NCBI GenBank assembly: GCA_017958245.1
Contig: JAGDDC010000025.1
Span: 1 to 8,687 of the forward strand
Reading direction: 5' to 3'
Source of the DNA: Lachnospiraceae bacterium
GTDB lineage: Bacteria; Bacillota_A; Clostridia; Lachnospirales; Lachnospiraceae
Length of the DNA: 8,687 bases
Each line of letters starts with the position of its first letter. Position 1 is the stretch's first letter. The notes under the pieces are model-generated. The model did not search any database. It was not told the origin of the DNA and saw nothing but the letters and a program-made list of their open reading frames with translations. The position numbers and the translations under genes are program-made. Below, in pieces: positions 6,684 through 8,687 of the stretch.

Positions 6684-6706
6684 CGTTCGGACCCGGTCTG
6701 CGAACG
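6684..6706 (-). other. Intercistronic hairpin between ktrB and ktrA
   Basis: CGTTCG (6684-6689) and CGAACG (6701-6706) are perfect inverted repeats, with an inner GAC/GTC pairing. No T-run follows, so it is not a terminator. It may mark an RNA processing or stability point that sets unequal yields of channel and gating subunits. Confidence 0.4.
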
Positions 6707-6709
6707 TCT

Positions 6710-8041
6710 CTATCCGACTATTATCTTTTCAACAGGCCTCTGCGAAGGCTCCATATGATAACTGTTCACAGCGGCGTACACGAGCGTCAGTCCGCCCACG
6801 CGTCCGAGGAACATGAGCAGTATCAGCACCAAATGCGAAGGAAACGAAAGCGAGGGCGTGATCCCGAGCGACAACCCCACGGTTCCGATGGCAGACACGG
6901 TCTCAAAGAAACACGTCTTTATGGGGAGCTTCTCGATCAGGCTTATGATGAGGGCTCCGATCATCGGCAGGCTCAGATACATCATAAAGAGCGTTGCCGC
7001 GTTCCTGATCGTTCCGTCCTCGATCCTTCTCCCAAAGAGCTGCGCGCTCTTCCTTCGCTCAAAGACAGCAGCAACATTTGCGTAGAGAACCGCTATGGTG
7101 CTTGTCTTCATGCCGCCCGCGGTCGACCCCGGTGACCCTCCGATCAGCATCAGCACTATCATCACAAGTGTACCGACCCCCGACATGGAAGCGATGTCTG
7201 CCGTGTTGAAGCCCGCTGTCCTCGGCGTCACGGCTTGAAATATCGAGAGGTATATCCGCTCGCTCACGGGTTTCCCCGAGAACTCGGACACCACGAATAT
7301 GGCCGTCGGAACAACTATCAGGATAAGCGTCGTCACCAGCACGACCTTCGTCTGCATGCGGTAACTCCGAAAATGATGTCTGTGCGCGGCCAAATCGTCC
7401 CACGTCAGAAAGCCTATGCCGCCGGTGATGATCAGCAGGCATATCGGTATGACGATGCCGGGCGAGGCCGTAAATCCCGACAGCGAGGAGAATTCTCCCG
7501 TCTGATCACCCATGATGTCAAATCCCGCGTTGCAAAAGGCCGAAACCGAGTGAAACACGGACATCCAGACACCGTGCATCCCGAACCTCCCGCAAAAAGT
7601 AGGCATCATGACGGCTGCGCCAACGGCCTCCGCAGTCAATGCAACCTTGAAGATGAAACCTGTCATCTTGACCGTGCCGCCAAGCTGGTGGGTCGAGAGG
7701 CTGTCCTGCAGCAGGGATCGCTGCAGGAGCGAGATCTTCCTTCCGGAGATCATGGCTATAAAAGCCGCAACGGTTATGATACCGAGTCCACCGATCTGTA
7801 TGAGCACCAGGATGACAGCCTGCCCGAAGGCGGACCAGTACATGGCAGTGTCTTTGACCACGAGACCCGTGACGCAAACCGCGGATGTCGAAGTAAAGAG
7901 TGCCTGGTCAAATGAGGCATTGCTGCCTTTTGTAGATATGGGAAGTAAAAGAAGGACAGTCCCGACAAGTATCACGCCGAGAAAGCCGAAGATGATTATC
8001 TGAAAAGAGCTCAGTCTCTGTCTGAAAAACCGCATGAACAT
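6710..8041 (-). CDS. ktrB: KtrB/TrkH-family potassium transporter, membrane subunit
   Basis: Product of 443 residues, the KtrB size. The superfamily has four M1-P-M2 repeats, each giving one selectivity-filter glycine. These are visible as SAVCVTGL (Gly59), SAFCNAGF (Gly173), VTPRTAGF (Gly277) and AIGTVGLS (Gly389). The gating loop GGSPGSTAGGMKT (301-313) lies in the third repeat. The protein ends RPVEKIIVG, like the conserved KtrB C-terminus that packs at the dimer interface. It carries K+ (probably Na+-assisted) across the membrane and is gated by the KtrA ring, encoded next. The start is ATG 8041, with AGAGG (8051-8055) 9 bases upstream; the open frame extends three codons to a GTG at 8050, next to that site. 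First gene of the K+ cluster, preceded by its own promoter after the rrn terminator. The arginine and hydrophobic residues around the filter look normal and no disruption is seen. Confidence 0.95.
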   Translation of the reverse strand: MFMRFFRQRLSSFQIIIFGFLGVILVGTVLLLLPISTKGSNASFDQALFTSTSAVCVTGLVVKDTAMYWSAFGQAVILVLIQIGGLGIITVAAFIAMISGRKISLLQRSLLQDSLSTHQLGGTVKMTGFIFKVALTAEAVGAAVMMPTFCGRFGMHGVWMSVFHSVSAFCNAGFDIMGDQTGEFSSLSGFTASPGIVIPICLLIITGGIGFLTWDDLAAHRHHFRSYRMQTKVVLVTTLILIVVPTAIFVVSEFSGKPVSERIYLSIFQAVTPRTAGFNTADIASMSGVGTLVMIVLMLIGGSPGSTAGGMKTSTIAVLYANVAAVFERRKSAQLFGRRIEDGTIRNAATLFMMYLSLPMIGALIISLIEKLPIKTCFFETVSAIGTVGLSLGITPSLSFPSHLVLILLMFLGRVGGLTLVYAAVNSYHMEPSQRPVEKIIVG

Positions 8042-8070
8042 ACAAAACACCTCTGGACATAAGTGCTCTC

Positions 8071-8136
8071 ATTGTACTCCTGTGTCTAAAAAGATGGTGT
8101 TAAGGTAATCCTGTTCGGTGTTAAGATTTGATTAAG
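8071..8136 (-). promoter_or_regulatory. ktrB promoter with direct-repeat activator sites
   Basis: On the minus strand TACAAT (8071-8076) is a good -10 box, but the -35 position (8094-8099) reads CACCAT, unlike TTGACA. Exact repeats of CTTAACACC lie at 8096-8104 and 8117-8125, 21 bases apart, with a third CTTAA at 8132-8136, 11 bases further. One repeat overlaps the -35 region. Helically phased direct repeats replacing a -35 box are typical of OmpR/PhoB-family activators, and the KdpE-like regulator of this cluster is the obvious candidate. Binding by it is inference. Confidence 0.6.
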
Positions 8137-8165
8137 AAGACTTGGACCGCATAAGATTCGGATAG

Positions 8166-8210
8166 AAAAAAGCCTGTGTAACTGCTAAGTTGCAGTTATA
8201 CAGGCTTTTT
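8166..8210 (-). terminator. Strong intrinsic terminator of the rrn/tRNA operon
   Basis: The 14-base arms at 8172-8185 and 8192-8205 pair fully with one G-U wobble around a six-base loop. On the minus strand the stem is followed by six T (8166-8171). The flanking A and T runs also make it able to work on the plus strand. It lies four bases after the tRNA-Cys 3' end and insulates ktrB from rrn transcription. Confidence 0.93.
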
Positions 8211-8213
8211 AAG

Positions 8214-8285
8214 AGGCGACAGCCGGATTTGAACCGGCGCATCAGGGTGTTGCAGACCCACGCCTTACCGCTTGGCTATGTCGCC
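8214..8285 (-). tRNA. tRNA-Cys (anticodon GCA)
   Basis: A 72-base cloverleaf. Acceptor GGCGACA pairs with TGTCGCC, D-arm GCC/GGC, anticodon loop CTGCAAC with GCA, T-arm GCCGG-TTCGAAT-CCGGC. The discriminator base is U73, the main identity element of tRNA-Cys. Position 27/43 is a U-U mismatch. No CCA is encoded, so the end is added after transcription. It is the last gene before the terminator. Confidence 0.95.
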
Positions 8286-8295
8286 ACATCTTGTC

Positions 8296-8339
8296 GAAGT
8301 GCGAAGCACTTTGACCAACGAAGTGCGACGCACTTTGAC
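8296..8339. repeat. Two tandem 20-base mini-hairpin repeats between the tRNA genes
   Basis: The copies 8296-8315 and 8320-8339 differ at one base (GAAGTGCGAAGCACTTTGAC versus GAAGTGCGACGCACTTTGAC) and are separated by CAAC. Each is a 6-bp inverted repeat AAGTGC/GCACTT with a three-base loop, GAA or GAC. They fill the 64-base tRNA spacer almost completely and contain no gene. They may guide tRNA processing or be a dispersed palindromic element. Confidence 0.8.
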
Positions 8340-8349
8340 TATAAAAAAA

Positions 8350-8421
8350 CTCCCCGAGTTGGGCTCGAACCAACAACCCCTCGGTTAACAGCCGAGTGCT
8401 CTACCATTGAGCTATCGAGGA
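8350..8421 (-). tRNA. tRNA-Asn (anticodon GUU)
   Basis: A 72-base cloverleaf. Acceptor TCCTCGA pairs with TCGGGGA, D-arm GCTC/GAGC, anticodon stem CTCGG/CCGAG with loop CTGTTAA (GTT), T-loop TTCGAGC. Discriminator G73 fits Asn. No CCA is encoded; seven T follow directly after G73. Known rrn operons of Firmicutes often carry tRNA-Asn distally. Confidence 0.95.
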
Positions 8422-8582
8422 ATATGTTTATGTCTGCCGTCACAGATCAACATCATCTGCAAACAACAGACTACATATCAACAAAGACATATTGAATAAG
8501 AGGATCGCTCCCAGACAGGGCCCTAGCGCTTCGCGCTACGACAAGTAACAACCTCTGGTCAGGTTAAAATCAACCTTCCTCA
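8422..8582 (-). other. 23S-tRNA spacer without a 5S rRNA gene
   Basis: The 161 bases between the 23S 3' end and tRNA-Asn hold no 5S rRNA: the CCGAAC loop and the 5S terminal stem are not found. It contains a perfect hairpin TAGCGC-TTC-GCGCTA at 8524-8538, whose minus-strand core GCGAAGC matches the mini-hairpins in the tRNA spacer. AGGTT (8561-8565) could pair with either of two AACCT copies (8550-8554, 8572-8576). These are likely pre-rRNA processing structures. No protein gene is evident. Confidence 0.7.
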
Positions 8583-8687
8583 GATCAAGCCCTCGACCTA
8601 TTAGTAGCAGTCAGCTCCATGCGTTACCGCACTTCCACCTCTGCCCTATCAACCTCGTCGTCTTCAAGGGGTCTTACTCTTACGATG
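8583..8687 (-). rRNA. 23S rRNA, 3' end (partial)
   Basis: The minus strand reads TTGAAGACGACGAGGTTGATAG, then GTAACGCATGGAGCTGAC, TACTAATAGGTCGAGGGCTT, which is the conserved last part of bacterial 23S rRNA (domain VI and the 3' strand of helix 1). The gene continues beyond the right edge. The exact 3' end near 8583 is an estimate, good to a few bases. Confidence 0.95.

Noticed and set aside
7235..7915. 226-codon plus-strand open frame across ktrB
   Set aside because: The opposite strand encodes an intact KtrB with all four filter motifs. The shadow product is highly charged and rich in His/Arg/Asp, without recognisable domains.
8296..8339. Possible CRISPR repeats
   Set aside because: Only two 20-base copies with a 4-base gap, self-complementary, and no cas genes; spacers are far too short.
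8190..8495. 101-codon plus-strand open frame over the tRNAs
   Set aside because: It runs through two tRNA genes and a terminator arm; a non-coding by-product.

Overview
The window reads as chromosomal DNA of a Gram-positive anaerobe of the Clostridia, most likely Lachnospiraceae. This is inferred, not computed, from the moderate G+C content, the secreted repeat protein built of DUF6273-type domains, the Ktr-type potassium transporter, the short KdpD-like kinase and the purine-rich Shine-Dalgarno sites. Every gene I can support lies on the minus strand, so transcription runs from the high to the low coordinates.

Reading in that direction, the window opens with the 3' end of a 23S rRNA gene (8687 to about 8583). 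After a 161-base spacer with no 5S rRNA come tRNA-Asn(GUU), a short spacer with two tandem mini-hairpins, tRNA-Cys(GCA) and a strong intrinsic terminator (8166-8210) that closes the rrn operon.

Next is a potassium module. A promoter with a good -10 box, no -35 box and TTAACA-type direct repeats upstream drives ktrB (K+ channel subunit) and ktrA (RCK gating subunit). A 59-codon GTG-started gene for a single-pass membrane protein with an acidic tail follows (5812-5991); it is too short and has too unusual a start for most gene callers. Then come a KdpD-like histidine kinase without the KdpD N-terminal sensor and USP domains, and a KdpE-like response regulator that overlaps it by 8 bases. A second promoter inside the end of the small gene can drive the kinase and regulator alone. 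No kdpFABC genes are seen, so this two-component system probably serves the Ktr transporter beside it.

The last unit starts at a near-consensus promoter (TTGAAA-17-TATAAT) five bases after the regulator's stop codon. It has a leader of about 130 bases with several predicted hairpins, then a 1001-residue secreted protein made of four DUF6273-like repeats around a fibronectin-III-like domain, and finally the 5' part of a UDP-glucose dehydrogenase gene (ugd) that runs off the left edge.

The most useful second-look items are the unannotated small membrane protein in the K+ cassette, the truncated KdpD, the altered nucleotide-binding loop of KtrA, the direct repeats at the ktrB promoter, the structured leader of the secreted protein, and the rrn operon without a 5S gene here. 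I see no phage, insertion sequence, CRISPR array or defence system.
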